This document shows, piece by piece, positions 34,539 to 42,572 of a stretch of 64,000 nt of DNA; within the stretch, counting starts at the first letter, position 1; each line of letters begins with the position of its first letter. Below the pieces are notes generated by a model. The model was not told where the DNA came from, did no database searches, and was given only the letters and a program-made list of their open reading frames with translations. The position numbers and the translations under genes were made by a program. Location of the stretch: NCBI RefSeq assembly GCF_042643145.1, contig NZ_JBHRSA010000043.1, positions 1 to 64,000 on the forward strand. Reading direction: 5' to 3'. Origin of the DNA: Virgibacillus_O xinjiangensis (GTDB lineage Bacteria; Bacillota; Bacilli; Bacillales; Amphibacillaceae).

Positions 34539-34877
34539 GTGAAATACTTTACAGTAACGAACAAATTTTTTACAGTTGCGGCAATCATGGCGCTTGCTCT
34601 TCTTGTTACAGGATGTATGGATAAGAGAGTGGAGGGCTATGTAATGAAGGCAGGAGAAGAGAGGCTCTTGCTTGCAGAGGAAATTACAGAGGAAACATAT
34701 GAAAAAATCAAGGATCAAACCATCAGCGAGTGGAAAGAAGAACAAATACCCCTAACCTATATCCGGTACGACCGTGCCAACGAATTGGAAGTAGGGGACA
34801 AAGTTGAAGCATGGATCGATGACATCGATTTTAATGAAACGGTTCCCGTGAAAGCTTATGAAGTCATATTGAAATAG
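34539..34877 (+). CDS. lipoprotein of the DUF3221 type
   Basis: 112 residues. N-terminal signal with lipobox LLVTGC, so a lipid-anchored protein. The mature part (VEGYVMKAGEERLLLAEEI, then VGDKVEAWIDD) resembles the OB-like DUF3221 family. GTG start at 34539 chosen because GGTGGGG lies at a normal distance; the longer GTG at 34524 would include that site. Confidence 0.7.
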   Translation: MKYFTVTNKFFTVAAIMALALLVTGCMDKRVEGYVMKAGEERLLLAEEITEETYEKIKDQTISEWKEEQIPLTYIRYDRANELEVGDKVEAWIDDIDFNETVPVKAYEVILK

Positions 34878-34889
34878 GGAGTGGCTTAC

Positions 34890-35072
34890 ATGAGAATGCG
34901 ATGGACCTCCCTAGTATTCATGTGCATCGGAACATTAACCGGCTTTACCATCGTTTTTGCAGCAAAAGGTTTATGGACGGATGGTTTTGATTGGAGACAG
35001 TGGTTATCATGGATCATAGGTGGTATTCTTGGGTTTCTCATCTTATTATTGATCGTGAGGAAGGGTAATTAA
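34890..35072 (+). CDS. small membrane protein
   Basis: 60 residues with two helices (LVFMCIGTLTGFTIVFAA and WIIGGILGFLILLLIV). ATG at 34890 is preceded by AGGGAGTGG, 12 bases after the lipoprotein gene; probably co-transcribed. Unrecognised. Confidence 0.65.
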   Translation: MRMRWTSLVFMCIGTLTGFTIVFAAKGLWTDGFDWRQWLSWIIGGILGFLILLLIVRKGN

Positions 35073-35124
35073 AATAAACAGGAATAGATGCGCTCTGTTT
35101 CTGCGAAAGTTAAGGTGTCCAATC

Positions 35125-36237
35125 ATGAAGCATATCATCATCGGAGCAGGGATCCTCGGGGCATCCACTGCCTACCATTTAGCAAAAAAGGGCGAGGAAG
35201 TCGTCATCATTGACCGCCATGAGCCCGGCCAGGCCACGCGGAATGCTGCGGGCATTGTCTGCCCGTGGCTGACGAATCGGAGCAATCAGGCGTGGTATCA
35301 GTTGGTGCTCGGCGGGGCGAGGTATTACCCTGCACTTATCGAAGAACTTATACGTGAAGGGGAAAGGGAAACAGGCTACGAGCAGGTCGGTGCCGTGAAT
35401 ATCTTTGATACTGAAGAGAAGCTGGACCGCAAGATGGAAATCGCCTATAAACGGAAAGAAGAAGCACCGGAAATGGGGGAGATCACGAGATTGTCTCCGG
35501 AACAGACAAAAGCGCTTTTCCCTCCCGTATCCGATATCTACGGGGCCGTACATATTGGAGGAGCAGCCAGAATCAACGGTGCCGCCTTGACCGATGCCCT
35601 CCTCCGGGCAGCGCAGAAAAAGGGGGCAGACTTGGTACGTGGTGATGCTTCCTTCCTCTATCATCACGTAGAAATACAGGGCGTGGAGGTGCTTGGCGAG
35701 CGACGCTATGCCGATCAAGTGATTGTCACGAATGGCGCGTGGACGAATGAGTTGTTCGTCCCCATCGGGATGAGACCGGACGTCACGTTTGAAAAAGCGC
35801 AGATCATCCACCTGCAGATGCCTGGGATGGATACGAGCAGGTGGCCTGTCATGCTGCCGCCGTTCAACCATTATATGCTGACATTCGGTAATGGAAAAAT
35901 TGTCGTCGGTGCGACCAAGGAAACGGCCGATTCGTTTGATTCCCGTGTCACTGCAGGACCGGTCCACCAATTAATGAATAAAGCGTTGCGGGTGGCTCCT
36001 GGCTTGGCAGATGCCACCTACCTGGGTACAAAGGTAGGTTTCCGGCCATTCACCCCTGGATCCCTGCCTGTCATCGGCCGTGTCCCGGGCATGGAGCATG
36101 TGCTTATTGCCAATGGGTTAGGTGCATCTGGATTGACCAGCGGCCCGTTTGTCGGCGCTCAGTTGGCAAACCTTGCAGCAGGGGAAGAACCGGAGATACG
36201 TCTGGATTCGTTTGACCCCTCTGGGCTGTTTAAATGA
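35125..36237 (+). CDS. FAD-dependent amino-acid/DAO-family oxidoreductase (YurR-like)
   Basis: A 370-residue DAO-family flavoprotein. FAD-binding KHIIIGAGILGASTAYHLA (GxGxxG) at the N-terminus, RHEPGQATRNAAGIVCPW, and the C-terminal FAD loop PGSLPVIGRVPGMEHVLIANG with GLGASGLTSGP. Such enzymes oxidise D-amino acids, sarcosine or glycine derivatives. No helpful neighbour. AAGGTG precedes ATG. Confidence 0.88.
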   Translation: MKHIIIGAGILGASTAYHLAKKGEEVVIIDRHEPGQATRNAAGIVCPWLTNRSNQAWYQLVLGGARYYPALIEELIREGERETGYEQVGAVNIFDTEEKLDRKMEIAYKRKEEAPEMGEITRLSPEQTKALFPPVSDIYGAVHIGGAARINGAALTDALLRAAQKKGADLVRGDASFLYHHVEIQGVEVLGERRYADQVIVTNGAWTNELFVPIGMRPDVTFEKAQIIHLQMPGMDTSRWPVMLPPFNHYMLTFGNGKIVVGATKETADSFDSRVTAGPVHQLMNKALRVAPGLADATYLGTKVGFRPFTPGSLPVIGRVPGMEHVLIANGLGASGLTSGPFVGAQLANLAAGEEPEIRLDSFDPSGLFK

Positions 36238-36264
36238 ATAAGGGGCCCGTTTACGGGAAACCTC

Positions 36265-36297
36265 TAGCTGTCGAGCATGTTCTCGGCGGCTTTTTTG
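36265..36297 (+). terminator. terminator after the FAD oxidoreductase
   Basis: GCTGTCGAG / CTCGGCGGC stem (with G-U pairs) and six T. Confidence 0.75.
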
Positions 36298-36334
36298 CTT
36301 TGTAGGCTATTGTCAAGGAGCTTCTATCCGAGGT

Positions 36335-36381
36335 TTGACAAGCTGATTTAAGAAGATTATAGTAAAACTAACGACCGTTAG
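36335..36381 (+). promoter_or_regulatory. SigA promoter with TetR operator
   Basis: TTGACA (36335), 17-nt spacer, TATAGT (36358), then the perfect palindrome CTAACG-AC-CGTTAG (36368-36381) over the start site. It is placed for autorepression by the TetR protein that follows. Confidence 0.85.
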
Positions 36382-36393
36382 GAAGGTGTTGTC

Positions 36394-36975
36394 ATGAGTG
36401 CCGAAAAGATCAAGTTAGTTGCAGCTGATCAATTTTCGCAGTATGGATTCCACGATGCATCATTAGCTGACATTGCAGAGCAAGTGGGGATCAAGAAACC
36501 TTCCATCTATGCCCATTTCAAAAGCAAGAAGGATCTGTTCCTCCATGTGCTGGAGGACTCCTATCTTGCTGAATTGGAATTCTTTTCCACGTATTTCCAG
36601 CAAACGAGTGATTTGGAGCTGGAAGAGCAGCTCCGCAGGCTGATTACGTACATGATCACCAGATATCATGAAGAAGTATCCTTCCGTTTTTGGCTGCGTT
36701 CCGGGTTCTTTCCACCTCAAGAACTGTATGATGTGGTGATGGAGCGGTTCTATGCCTATTTGGATAACTGTGAGAGCATCATAACGGATATTTTCCACCA
36801 GCATCTGCAAGATCGGCCAGCGAATGAACTGGATGCAGAGGAAGCCGGCATCGCATTCATCGGACTGCTGGACAGCTTGTTCATAGAAATGCAGTATGGA
36901 GGATTGGATCGGGCTAGACGACGAGTGGACGCATCATTGGAAGTATTTTTTAGAGGCATGAAAGCACAGGCATAA
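36394..36975 (+). CDS. yvdT: TetR-family regulator of SMR pumps (YvdT-like)
   Basis: 193 residues. The N-terminal TetR HTH has VAADQFSQYGFHDASLADIA and VGIKKPSIYAHFKSKKDLFLH. Ligand-binding helical C-terminus. The order TetR-SMR-SMR and the sizes (193, 113, 105) match yvdT-yvdS-yvdR of B. subtilis. Predicted to repress its own promoter through the palindrome at 36368. Confidence 0.88.
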   Translation: MSAEKIKLVAADQFSQYGFHDASLADIAEQVGIKKPSIYAHFKSKKDLFLHVLEDSYLAELEFFSTYFQQTSDLELEEQLRRLITYMITRYHEEVSFRFWLRSGFFPPQELYDVVMERFYAYLDNCESIITDIFHQHLQDRPANELDAEEAGIAFIGLLDSLFIEMQYGGLDRARRRVDASLEVFFRGMKAQA

Positions 36976-36988
36976 GGAGGCCGTTTCT

Positions 36989-37330
36989 ATGAGATGGTTA
37001 TTGGTCGTCATCGCGGCTATATTTGAGGTCATGTGGGTGGTCGGCTTGAAACACGCAGATAGTATTCTGACATGGGCGCTGACCGTTTTAGGCATCATTG
37101 TCAGTTTCGCCTTGCTCGTGCATTCGGGAAAAAAGCTGCCCACCAGTACGGTTTACGCTGTATTCGTCGGACTTGGCACGACAGGTACCATCATCATGGA
37201 GATGGCATGGTTCGGGCAGCCATTCAGCTGGGCGAAAGTGGGCCTGATTGCTTTGCTTCTCGTCGGTATCATCGGGCTGAAAGTTGTTACCAATGAAACA
37301 GATGCAGAGGCCGGCGCCCGCGACCATTAG
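36989..37330 (+). CDS. yvdS: SMR-family multidrug efflux subunit (YvdS-like)
   Basis: 113 residues, four helices. The conserved membrane Glu is in VIAAIFEVMWVVGLK (E13). TSTVYAVFVGLGTTGTIIMEM is the SMR signature. Paired SMR subunits usually form a heterodimer. GGAGG lies upstream. Confidence 0.9.
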   Translation: MRWLLVVIAAIFEVMWVVGLKHADSILTWALTVLGIIVSFALLVHSGKKLPTSTVYAVFVGLGTTGTIIMEMAWFGQPFSWAKVGLIALLLVGIIGLKVVTNETDAEAGARDH

Positions 37331-37347
37331 GGACAAGGAGTGTTTTC

Positions 37348-37665
37348 ATGGCATGGATCGCATTGATTTTCGCTGGCATCTTTGAATGCATCGGCGTGAT
37401 CGGCATTACAAAAGTGAATCAACGACCGGGATTCCAGTCTTATGCCACACTGATTGGCGGGTTTGCGCTCAGCTTCCTGCTGCTTTCCGTTGCGATGGAA
37501 AGCATCGGCATGGGCACGGCCTATGCCGTATGGACGGGGATTGGTACGGTCGGTGCAACCTTGATAGGCATGCTCTTTTATGGGGAGCCCAAGAATGCTC
37601 AGAGGATTTTCTTTATCTCGTTAATTATCGTGTCGGTGGTCGGGTTGAGATTAATAAGTGGGTAA
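37348..37665 (+). CDS. yvdR: SMR-family multidrug efflux subunit (YvdR-like)
   Basis: 105 residues, four helices. IFAGIFECIGVIGITKV carries the essential Glu; GMGTAYAVWTGIGTVGATLIGMLFYGEP is strongly conserved. Second half of the heterodimeric pump, 17 bases after yvdS. The 160 bases after it, up to codA, hold no recognised element. Confidence 0.9.
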   Translation: MAWIALIFAGIFECIGVIGITKVNQRPGFQSYATLIGGFALSFLLLSVAMESIGMGTAYAVWTGIGTVGATLIGMLFYGEPKNAQRIFFISLIIVSVVGLRLISG

Positions 37666-37827
37666 TCTTTTTGCGTGAAGGGATGCTAGATATGATGGAT
37701 CCCGCGAAATCGACAATACTAGGGAGGGAGCGGAATCTGCGCTGATAGGAATGCACCGTCTATGGATCGGCGCCCTGCGGCGGCAGCTGTTCTCCATCCC
37801 TCGAGAAAATGGAAGGAGTGGTTACGA

Positions 37828-39087
37828 ATGCTATTAAAAAACGCAAAGCTTTATGGCCAGGAAGGCCAATGGTATATCGATATCAAAGAAGGCCGGATCC
37901 ACGCTATTACACAGGATACGAACACATCAGCGTCAGATGACGGACACACGGTCGATCTGAATGGCAAGATGGTACTGCCACCCTATGTCGAGCCGCATAT
38001 TCATCTGGACTATGCACTGACGGCAGGGACACCTCGATGGAACAAGTCGGGGAGCGTCTTCGAGGGAATCGAGATCTGGTCGGAAAGGAAGCAGATCGTA
38101 CAAGAAACAAAAGAGGATATCAAACAACGTGCACTTAGGGCCTTGCAAATGCAGATCAAGCACGGCATCCAGCATGTCAGAACACATGCTGATGTGAGCG
38201 ATCCTACCTTGAAAGGGTTGGAAGCCCTGCTTGAGGTGAAAGAAGAAATCAAACCGTGGGTGGACCTGCAGATTGTGGCGCTTCCCCAAGAAGGGCTTTA
38301 TACGAAGCCGGACGGGGAAGACCTGCTGGTGAAAGCGCTGGAAATGGGTGCAGACGTCGTCGGCGGGATTCCCCATTATGAACTGACTCGTGAGGACGGT
38401 GTCCGTTCGGTATTCAAAGCGCTTGAGCTTGCGGAAAAATATGACAAACTGGTTGACATCCATTGTGATGAAATCGATGATGATCAGTCAAGGTATTTGG
38501 AGGTGCTCGCTGGGGAGGCACTGAAGATGGGAATCGGTCATCGGGTAACTGCCAGCCATACGACCGCCATGGCTTCATACAGTAATGCATATACCTACAA
38601 ACTATTCCAGACGCTCCGGAAAGCAGGCATTCATTTTGTTGCCCTTCCGAAAGCGAACCTGCATCTCCAGGGAAGGTTTGACAACCATCCGGTCCGCCGC
38701 GGGCTGACTCGGGTGAAAGAACTGTCAGACGCAGGAATCAATGTATGCTTCGGCCTGGATTCCATCGTGGATCCGTGGTATCCGCTCGGGGACGGCAACC
38801 TGATGCATGTCGTGGAGATTGGCCTGCATGCCTGCCATATGACAGATCATGATCATATCGTGACAGCGCTTGAATTGATTACGACAAACGGAGCGAAGGC
38901 ACTGTCGATCGAAAAGGATTATGGCGTGGAAGAAGGAAACACGGCGAACTTGATCGTGATCGATTCCGATTCTGAATATGAGGCAGTCCGCACACAAGCG
39001 CCTGTGCTCTATTCGATAAGGAATGGAGAAATCATGGTGGAAACGAAGCCGGCAGAAACCACGATGAATGTGCCGTTTTTTAAATAA
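37828..39087 (+). CDS. codA: cytosine deaminase / amidohydrolase
   Basis: A 419-residue CodA-family amidohydrolase. Metal site EPHIHLDYALTAG (HxH), VRTHADVSDPTL, IHCDEIDDDQSRYLE and GHRVTASHTTAM, then the Asp in CFGLDSIVDPWYPLGDGN. These are the cytosine/isoguanine-deaminase motifs. GGAAGGAG places ATG at 37828. Converts cytosine to uracil, or acts on a related heterocycle. No cytosine permease is adjacent. Confidence 0.88.
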   Translation: MLLKNAKLYGQEGQWYIDIKEGRIHAITQDTNTSASDDGHTVDLNGKMVLPPYVEPHIHLDYALTAGTPRWNKSGSVFEGIEIWSERKQIVQETKEDIKQRALRALQMQIKHGIQHVRTHADVSDPTLKGLEALLEVKEEIKPWVDLQIVALPQEGLYTKPDGEDLLVKALEMGADVVGGIPHYELTREDGVRSVFKALELAEKYDKLVDIHCDEIDDDQSRYLEVLAGEALKMGIGHRVTASHTTAMASYSNAYTYKLFQTLRKAGIHFVALPKANLHLQGRFDNHPVRRGLTRVKELSDAGINVCFGLDSIVDPWYPLGDGNLMHVVEIGLHACHMTDHDHIVTALELITTNGAKALSIEKDYGVEEGNTANLIVIDSDSEYEAVRTQAPVLYSIRNGEIMVETKPAETTMNVPFFK

Positions 39088-39156
39088 ATGATTTCTAACG
39101 GATGAAGACCAATGGCCTAAAAAGTAGGAGACAAGGCAGAATAAGCATTAGTTGGG

Positions 39157-39187
39157 GAACCCGCATGATCACAATGCGGGTTCTTGT
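39157..39187 (+). terminator. codA terminator
   Basis: GAACCCGCAT / ATGCGGGTTC stem followed by TTGT. The rest of the 293-base gap before abgT shows no clear element. Confidence 0.7.
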
Positions 39188-39380
39188 CGTTTTCAATCGT
39201 TGAGCTGTCGGGGAAGGCGGAGGTTTGTAAGTTTTTTAGCTGGAATAGACGAAGTGTTGTTGTAGAACGTCAGATTAAGACGGATGCTTAAAAATCGACA
39301 ACAATAGACATAGTTTACTAGACTTTTTAATTCTTATATGTATACTAGGAATAGGTAAAATCAACTAGGAGGATACGGAC

Positions 39381-40922
39381 ATGAACCGAACTAATTCATC
39401 CAAGTCTATTCGTTTGTTAAATTACATAGAAGAAAAAGGGAATAAGCTACCCCACCCGGTCACTATTTTCATACTATTCACCTTCATTGTCATCGTACTG
39501 TCCCATATCCTGTATGTAATGGGTACCAGCGTAACTTTCGAGGGTGTGAATAATGAAACAATGGAGACGGAAATGCTAACGGTAGAAGCGGTCAGCCTGC
39601 TTGTGCCTGAGGGCATTGCCTATATGTTTTCCAATGTGGTGTCAAACTTTACCTCGTTTGTGGCACTAGGCCCCGTATTGGTAGCCATGCTTGGAGTAGG
39701 GGTCGCAGAAAAAAGTGGTTATATCAGTGCGTTAATGACGAACACCGTCACAAAGGCACCGAAAAGATTTGTTACACCGATCGTTGTGCTTATGGGTGTA
39801 TTATCCAATGTAGCAGCTTCCGTCGGCTATGTCGTATTGGTTCCGCTTGGTGCCATCATCTTCTTAGGTTTTAACCGGCATCCGCTAGCAGGGTTGTCTG
39901 CGGCATTTGCTGGTGTAGCTGGAGGGTATTCGGCAAATCTGGTTCTTGGCACCAACGATCCTTTACTAAGCGGGATCTCTACAGAAGCAGCAAAAATCCT
40001 GGATGCCGGATATGTAGTCAATCCGACAGACAACTGGTTCTACATGTTTGCTTCCACTTTCTTGATTGTCATTCTTGGTACATTGATTACCGATAAACTG
40101 ATTGAACCGAAGTTAGGGAAGTTTGTACCAACAGAACCAATGGGCAACCAGAATAACGAAGTTTCAGCTATCGAAAAAAAGGGATTATTTTGGGCAAACA
40201 TCTCCATTCTGCTTACTATCTTGGCGATAGCCATCTTAGTCGTCCCGGAAAATGGCCCTTTAAGAGGCGAGGGAGGAAGTATCATTACTTCGCCATTCAT
40301 GAGCAGCATTATTTTCCTTATGATGGTCATCTTCCTGATCCCTGGTGTGGTATATGGGGTGGTAACCAAAACGGTCAAAAATGACAAAGATATTGCTAAT
40401 TTGATGACATCCTCACTGGAAACGATGGCCGGGTTCATTGTATTGATTTTCTTCGCTGCACAGTTTGTGGCATTATTCAATTATACAAACCTGGGCACCA
40501 TCATTGCGGTTAAGGGCGCGGACCTCTTACAGGCTATTCAGCTTGACGGCGTGCTCTTACTTGTAGCACTGATCATCATCACGACGATCATCAATATATT
40601 TATTGCTGCCGACTCAGCCAAATGGGCGATCATGGCTCCAGTGTTTGTACCGATGTTCATGCAAATGGGGATTGCCCCAGAAGTAACGCAGGTTGCATAT
40701 CGAATCGGGGATGCTTCCACGAACATTGTTTCACCGTTGATGCCATTCTTCCCATTGGTTGTTGCTTTTGCTCAACGATATGGCAAGCAGAATGGCGTAG
40801 GAACCGTCATTTCGCTGATGCTGCCATATTCCATTATGTTCCTTGTTTGCTGGACGATCTTCTTTGTTATATGGTATCTACTAGGTATTCCGGTGGGGCC
40901 AGGGACGAATTTAAACTACTAG
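39381..40922 (+). CDS. abgT: AbgT-family p-aminobenzoyl-glutamate/sulfonamide transporter
   Basis: A 513-residue permease with the family start RLLNYIEEKGNKLPHPVTIF. VLSNVAASVGYVVLVPLGAIIF, AGVAGGYSANLVLGTNDPLL and GDASTNIVSPLMPFFPLV follow. AbgT proteins import p-aminobenzoyl-glutamate; others export sulfonamides. AGGAGGATAC precedes ATG. An OsmC protein follows 10 bases later, probably in the same transcript. Confidence 0.92.
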   Translation: MNRTNSSKSIRLLNYIEEKGNKLPHPVTIFILFTFIVIVLSHILYVMGTSVTFEGVNNETMETEMLTVEAVSLLVPEGIAYMFSNVVSNFTSFVALGPVLVAMLGVGVAEKSGYISALMTNTVTKAPKRFVTPIVVLMGVLSNVAASVGYVVLVPLGAIIFLGFNRHPLAGLSAAFAGVAGGYSANLVLGTNDPLLSGISTEAAKILDAGYVVNPTDNWFYMFASTFLIVILGTLITDKLIEPKLGKFVPTEPMGNQNNEVSAIEKKGLFWANISILLTILAIAILVVPENGPLRGEGGSIITSPFMSSIIFLMMVIFLIPGVVYGVVTKTVKNDKDIANLMTSSLETMAGFIVLIFFAAQFVALFNYTNLGTIIAVKGADLLQAIQLDGVLLLVALIIITTIINIFIAADSAKWAIMAPVFVPMFMQMGIAPEVTQVAYRIGDASTNIVSPLMPFFPLVVAFAQRYGKQNGVGTVISLMLPYSIMFLVCWTIFFVIWYLLGIPVGPGTNLNY

Positions 40923-40932
40923 AGAGGAATGG

Positions 40933-41358
40933 ATGAACATGAAGGTAAAGACAACATGGACAGGTGGCAGGGCATTTACCGCCGTAGGGGATTCAGGGTA
41001 TGATATCAACATGGATGCCACAGAAGCTTATGGTGGTCTAGGGAAAGGTGCGACGCCAACGGAAATGCTATTGAGCTCACTAGCTGGCTGCATTGGTATA
41101 GATATCACGATGATCCTGAGGCCCCATTTAGATAAAATCAATAAAATAGAGATAGAAACCGAGGGCATACGGAAGGAAGAAGCACCTAAAGGTTTTACGA
41201 GCATGGTTGTGACCTTTGTAATTGATGGGGATATAGACAGCAAAAAAGTTTGGCGTGCTATACATTTAGGTGAGGAAAAATATTGCTCCGTCTCTGACTC
41301 CCTAAGTGCAGATATCAGCTTCGAACTGGTATTAAATGGTGAAAAGCAAGAAGCCTAA
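40933..41358 (+). CDS. OsmC/Ohr-family protein
   Basis: 141 residues. The two redox Cys are in SSLAGCIGIDITMIL and EEKYCSVSDSLS. OsmC proteins reduce organic peroxides. The ATG lies about 10 bases after the abgT stop; a second ATG at 40939 is equally possible. YhfA-like. Confidence 0.88.
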   Translation: MNMKVKTTWTGGRAFTAVGDSGYDINMDATEAYGGLGKGATPTEMLLSSLAGCIGIDITMILRPHLDKINKIEIETEGIRKEEAPKGFTSMVVTFVIDGDIDSKKVWRAIHLGEEKYCSVSDSLSADISFELVLNGEKQEA

Positions 41359-41392
41359 GGCGCTTTAAGAGTACAACACATAAAAAGTGATT

Positions 41393-41431
41393 CAGCAGTC
41401 CATTTGTACATCAATGGGCTGCTTATTTTTT
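41393..41431 (+). terminator. terminator after abgT-osmC
   Basis: GCAGTCCATT / AATGGGCTGC stem then TTATTTTTT. Confidence 0.82.
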
Positions 41432-41493
41432 GTTGTCCACAAGTCGTATACCTTTCAGACAAATCGAAACAAACTGGAGAAAAGTATGCAGGC

Positions 41494-41557
41494 AGGCATG
41501 GTACGGCCATATTATGAACCACAAGCTGATACATGTGAAAGTGCTTATGGATATTAA
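41494..41557 (+). pseudogene. 3' remnant of a CwlJ-type cell-wall hydrolase gene
   Basis: Encodes YYEPQADTCESAYGY before TAA, nearly identical to the last residues (YYEPAANTCESAYRF) of the intact gene at 61914-62354. The same CCCCACATTGTTGGGG terminator follows at both places. Only the tail survives; WY, about 20 codons upstream in the intact gene, is joined almost directly to it. Probably a deleted duplicate. Confidence 0.65.
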
Positions 41558-41560
41558 CAA

Positions 41561-41592
41561 AAATCCCCACATTGTTGGGGATTTTGTTTTTA
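41561..41592 (+). terminator. terminator of the CwlJ remnant
   Basis: AATCCCCAC / TTGGGGATT stem plus TTTTGTTTTT; same design as at 62356. Confidence 0.8.
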
Positions 41593-41720
41593 AAACTTCA
41601 TCGATCAACGCATTGTTAATTGCATACGAACAAAGGCACAATTCATATCTAAGAATTGCGCCTAGAAGGGAATTAGCACTTTGATTCTAAATTTTTAATG
41701 TATCCAAGGTTATAGCCATT

Positions 41721-42572
41721 TCAACACCTAGCATCCTTCTCTATAAAAGAACATAAAAACTCATGGATGTCCTTTAATTTCGGCCGTTGATCGGCTTCAT
41801 ACTGAAGACAGCGGTCAATATGATTTGCTAAAAACCCATCCATTTCCCGGTATGTCTGTACAGGCTCTGCTGGTCTTTCGAGCTGTTCATACCTTCCATA
41901 TTCAAGCGATTGAAATGGCCGCTTACCAGTTGCTGCAAAAAAGAGGACTGCACCAACCCCCCATACATCCGCTGCTGTCGTCAAAGCTTCTTCACGTGCT
42001 TGCTCAGGGGCCATATATTGCTTTGTTCCGATTCCTTTTCTTACATCGCCGGGTGATGCAGCCAGATTAAGATCAATCACCTTTGCCAGAGGCGGCTGTG
42101 AAATAATATTGGAAGGTTTTATGTCAAGGTGTAAAAGATTGTTCAGATGAAGATAATGGACCACCGAGCAAAGTTGCATGCCAAGATGCGCTAACTGCTT
42201 GATCGGCAGGGCTTTATGTTGATGTGCAAGGCTTCTGACCAAATGGGAGAGAGTTTCGCCTGTCAATGTCTCCTGTACGATCACTGGTGTGGGGTTGGCA
42301 ATTATTTCGTATCCACGAACCAGATTTGGGTGGGAAAGGGCTTTTAAACATTCACCTTCTCTTATCATCCTATTTTTTGCATCCTCATGATTCTTTGCTT
42401 CTGGCTGCAAGGTTTTCGCAATACATCCGGACAGTCTTTCCTCACTCCAGACGTAATAAACGTCACAGTCTTTTCCGCGTCTCATATGATGGATGATTGT
42501 ATAACCGGGGATGAGGGACTCTCCCTTTTGGAGGGGTTCTGTATTTTTCGTAATGCCTGTGTGGACCATCAT
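41721..42572 (-). CDS. Ser/Thr-kinase-like protein of the peptide operon
   Basis: 283 residues, a single soluble protein-kinase fold. Lys in CIAKTLQPE (K53), Glu in IREGECLKAL, catalytic loop LLHLDIKPSNII (D150, K152, N155; HLD instead of HRD), metal Asp in VIDLNLA (D167; DLN instead of DFG), and MAPEQA (188-190). The glycine loop is degenerate (MRRGKDCDVYYV). The main catalytic residues are kept, so activity is likely. No lyase, cyclase, membrane or PASTA domain. Start ATGA overlaps the ABC stop, so the two are translationally coupled. I infer that it phosphorylates or otherwise modifies the Ser-rich peptides encoded upstream; a regulatory kinase is the alternative. Confidence 0.8.
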   Translation of the reverse strand: MMVHTGITKNTEPLQKGESLIPGYTIIHHMRRGKDCDVYYVWSEERLSGCIAKTLQPEAKNHEDAKNRMIREGECLKALSHPNLVRGYEIIANPTPVIVQETLTGETLSHLVRSLAHQHKALPIKQLAHLGMQLCSVVHYLHLNNLLHLDIKPSNIISQPPLAKVIDLNLAASPGDVRKGIGTKQYMAPEQAREEALTTAADVWGVGAVLFFAATGKRPFQSLEYGRYEQLERPAEPVQTYREMDGFLANHIDRCLQYEADQRPKLKDIHEFLCSFIEKDARC

